A DNA stretch of 64,000 bases. Origin: Aminobacter carboxidus. GTDB taxonomy: Bacteria > Pseudomonadota > Alphaproteobacteria > Rhizobiales > Rhizobiaceae. Below are positions 62,418 to 64,000 of the stretch, in pieces (positions within the stretch are counted from its first letter, which is position 1; the number at the start of each line of letters is the position of its first letter). The notes under the pieces are model-generated. The model worked only from the letters and a program-made list of their open reading frames with translations, did no database searches and was not told the origin of the DNA. A program made the translations under genes and the position numbers. Location of the stretch: NCBI RefSeq assembly GCF_014863355.1, contig NZ_JACZEP010000008.1, positions 62,001 to 126,000 of the forward strand. The letters are read 5' to 3'.

Positions 62418-64000
62418 ATGAAGGCAGCATATAAGTTTGCGAGCGCCGCGTCCGCGGTGGCTCTATCCGCCGCTCTGGCCATTCCAGGCGCAGTGGCGGT
62501 TCAGTTTGTTGCCGTGTCAGCCGCGCAAGCGGCGGTGGTCAACCGGGTCGAAGTGCGCGGCAATCAGCGCGTCGATGCGGATACCGTCCGCAACTACATC
62601 ACCATCAAGCCCGGCAAGACGTTCTCGAACACCGATATCGACGACGCCGTGAAGGCGCTGTTCGGCAGCGGCCTGTTCTCCGATGTCCGGATCAACCAGG
62701 TCGGTTCGACCCTGGTGGTTCAGGTTTCCGAGTACCAGGTCGTCAACAACGTGCTGTTCCAGGGCAACAAGAAGCTCAAGGACGCAGCCCTTGGTGGCGC
62801 GGTTCAGCTCAAGCCGCGCGGTGCGTTCTCGCAGGCCACGCTTGAGTCCGACGCCCAGTCGATCAAGGAAGCCTACAAGCGCGTCGGTCGTGACGACGTC
62901 ACGGTCGGCACCAAGGTCATGGACCTCGGCGAAAACCGCGTGAACGTGGTGTTCGAGATCAACGAAGGCGGCCGCACCAAGATCGCTGCGATCAACTTCG
63001 TCGGCAACGACGCTTATGGCGACCGCCGCCTCGCAGACATCATTTCAACCAAGCGCTCGTCTTTCCTGTCGTTCATGCTGCGTGACGACATCTATGACGA
63101 AGACCGCCTGCGCGCCGACGAGGAAGCGCTGCGTCGCTTCTACTACAATCATGGCTACGCCGACTTCCAGGTTGTCTCAGCCTTTGGCGAACTCGACGAG
63201 GCAACCAACCAGTACACCATCACGATCACCGTTGACGAAGGTCAGCGCTATACGTTCGGTGACGTATCGGTTGAGAGCAGCATCCCCGAGGTCGATGGCG
63301 CGAGCCTCCAGCGTCTGGTCGAGACCCGCAAGGGCGACGTCTACAACGCCAAGGACGTCGAAGATTCGATCATCGCGATCACCGAAAACGTCGCTGGTGC
63401 TGGTTATGCCTTCGCCAAGGTGACGCCGCGCGGTGACCGCAATTTCGAAACCCGCACGATCTCGGTCGTCTACACGGTCGACCAGGGCGCCAAGGCCTAT
63501 GTCGAGCGCATCGAAATCCGCGGCAACGAACGCACCCGTGATTTCGTGATCCGTCGCGAGTTCGACGTCTCCGAAGGCGATGCTTTCAATCAGGTGCTGA
63601 TCCAGCGCGCCAAGAAGCGACTTGAGGCACTGAACTTCTTCGAGCGCGTCGAAGTCTCGACGGCTCCCGGTTCGCAGCCTGACCAGGTTGTGCTGGTTGT
63701 CGATCTGGTAGAGAAGTCGACCGGCGAGTTTTCGATCGGCGCCGGCTATTCGACCGGTGGCGACAATGCCGGCCCGTCGGTGGAAGGCTCGATCACCGAG
63801 CGCAACTTCCTCGGTCGTGGCCAGTTCATCAAGTTTTCGGCCGGCGGTGGCAAGAATTCGCGTGACTACAGCTTCTCGTTCACCGAGCCATATTTCCTCG
63901 GTCGCCGTATCGCTGCCGGTTTCGACGTGTTCCGTCAGACCCGCAAGTATGATCATTACGACAGCGACGTGACCGGAGGTACGATCCGTTTCGGTCTGCC
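62418..64000 (+). CDS. bamA: Outer membrane assembly factor BamA, 5' part
   Basis: The first 527 codons are present; the gene runs past the right edge. A long signal peptide (about 39 residues, ending SAAQA) is followed by five POTRA domains starting VVNRVEVRGNQRVDADTVRN; the last begins near AYVERIEIRGNERTRDFVIR. The beta-barrel starts near residue 435 (GEFSIGAGYSTGG), with NFLGRGQ and SFTEPYFLGRR as in the family. BamA inserts outer-membrane proteins. The rseP-bamA order is conserved, with lpxD expected next. Confidence 0.95.
   Translation, partial: MKAAYKFASAASAVALSAALAIPGAVAVQFVAVSAAQAAVVNRVEVRGNQRVDADTVRNYITIKPGKTFSNTDIDDAVKALFGSGLFSDVRINQVGSTLVVQVSEYQVVNNVLFQGNKKLKDAALGGAVQLKPRGAFSQATLESDAQSIKEAYKRVGRDDVTVGTKVMDLGENRVNVVFEINEGGRTKIAAINFVGNDAYGDRRLADIISTKRSSFLSFMLRDDIYDEDRLRADEEALRRFYYNHGYADFQVVSAFGELDEATNQYTITITVDEGQRYTFGDVSVESSIPEVDGASLQRLVETRKGDVYNAKDVEDSIIAITENVAGAGYAFAKVTPRGDRNFETRTISVVYTVDQGAKAYVERIEIRGNERTRDFVIRREFDVSEGDAFNQVLIQRAKKRLEALNFFERVEVSTAPGSQPDQVVLVVDLVEKSTGEFSIGAGYSTGGDNAGPSVEGSITERNFLGRGQFIKFSAGGGKNSRDYSFSFTEPYFLGRRIAAGFDVFRQTRKYDHYDSDVTGGTIRFGL

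Overview
The window is 64 kb of GC-rich chromosomal core from an alphaproteobacterium of the order Hyphomicrobiales (Rhizobiales), most like the Phyllobacteriaceae (Mesorhizobium/Aminobacter type). This rests on gene content and order, not on a database search. Markers are a divK-pleD pair, a giant two-TM coiled-coil protein of the growth-pole-ring type, an EipB envelope protein, DUF1489/DUF3572/DUF6105 families, pseudo-dihydroorotase next to pyrB, and the rpsB-tsf-pyrH-frr-uppS-cdsA-rseP-bamA order. I see no insertion sequence, prophage, CRISPR array, rRNA or tRNA.

Layout. 1-77: 5' end of a dgcA-like gene. 155-4233: MCE-type lipid transporter operon (STAS-permease fusion, ATPase, long MCE protein, lipoprotein). 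4554-11093: 2179-residue coiled-coil protein on the minus strand with its own terminator, divergent from an orphan Hpt gene. 11898-13331: [2Fe-2S] ferredoxin and a TrxR-like flavoprotein reductase. 14119-15840: folP-folB-folK. 15850-16799: HAD protein coupled to DUF3572. 17013-18788: divK-pleD. 18824-31345: a long, mostly minus-strand stretch with rpmG, an MFS transporter, Nudix, DUF983-rnr, topA, dprA-plsY, and a non-catalytic pyrC homologue with pyrB. One small frameshifted gene lies on the plus strand at 27196-27365. 31530-38950: AidB-like dehydrogenase, DUF6105, ruvX, UPF0173 hydrolase, gatC-gatA, ydcF, DUF599. 39568-42987: sdaA, DUF1489 and a coupled VWA/J-domain pair. 43030-48211: SPOR-type D,D-carboxypeptidase, phasin, clpS-clpA. 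48279-55834: diguanylate cyclase, azlC-azlD, HIT, SMR pump, a GNAT-GDPD-RidA operon, eipB, DUF4031. 56132-64000: the translation/envelope operon, ending inside bamA.

How the parts fit. Much of the window serves envelope growth and its cell-cycle timing: lipid transport (MCE operon, plsY, cdsA), undecaprenyl supply (uppS), peptidoglycan (D,D-carboxypeptidase, and dgcA if the call is right), outer-membrane assembly (bamA, rseP, eipB), polar growth (giant coiled coil) and polarity signalling (divK, pleD, Hpt). The rest is information processing (rpsB, tsf, frr, rpmG, gatCA, rnr, topA, dprA, ruvX), proteolysis (clpS, clpA) and nucleotide or folate synthesis.

Most notable observations: the giant protein is built on a 29-residue unit that grows only by 7 or 11 residues; the dihydroorotase homologue has lost its metal ligands and catalytic Asp; a perfect inverted repeat fills the spacer of the phasin promoter; a VWA protein with an intact MIDAS is coupled to a membrane J-protein; GatA has an insertion of about 30 residues next to its active site; and a small gene is broken by one missing base. 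No wholly new defence or mobile system is evident. Start codons were chosen from Shine-Dalgarno matches, signal peptides and family lengths, and several are alternative starts (GTG, TTG).
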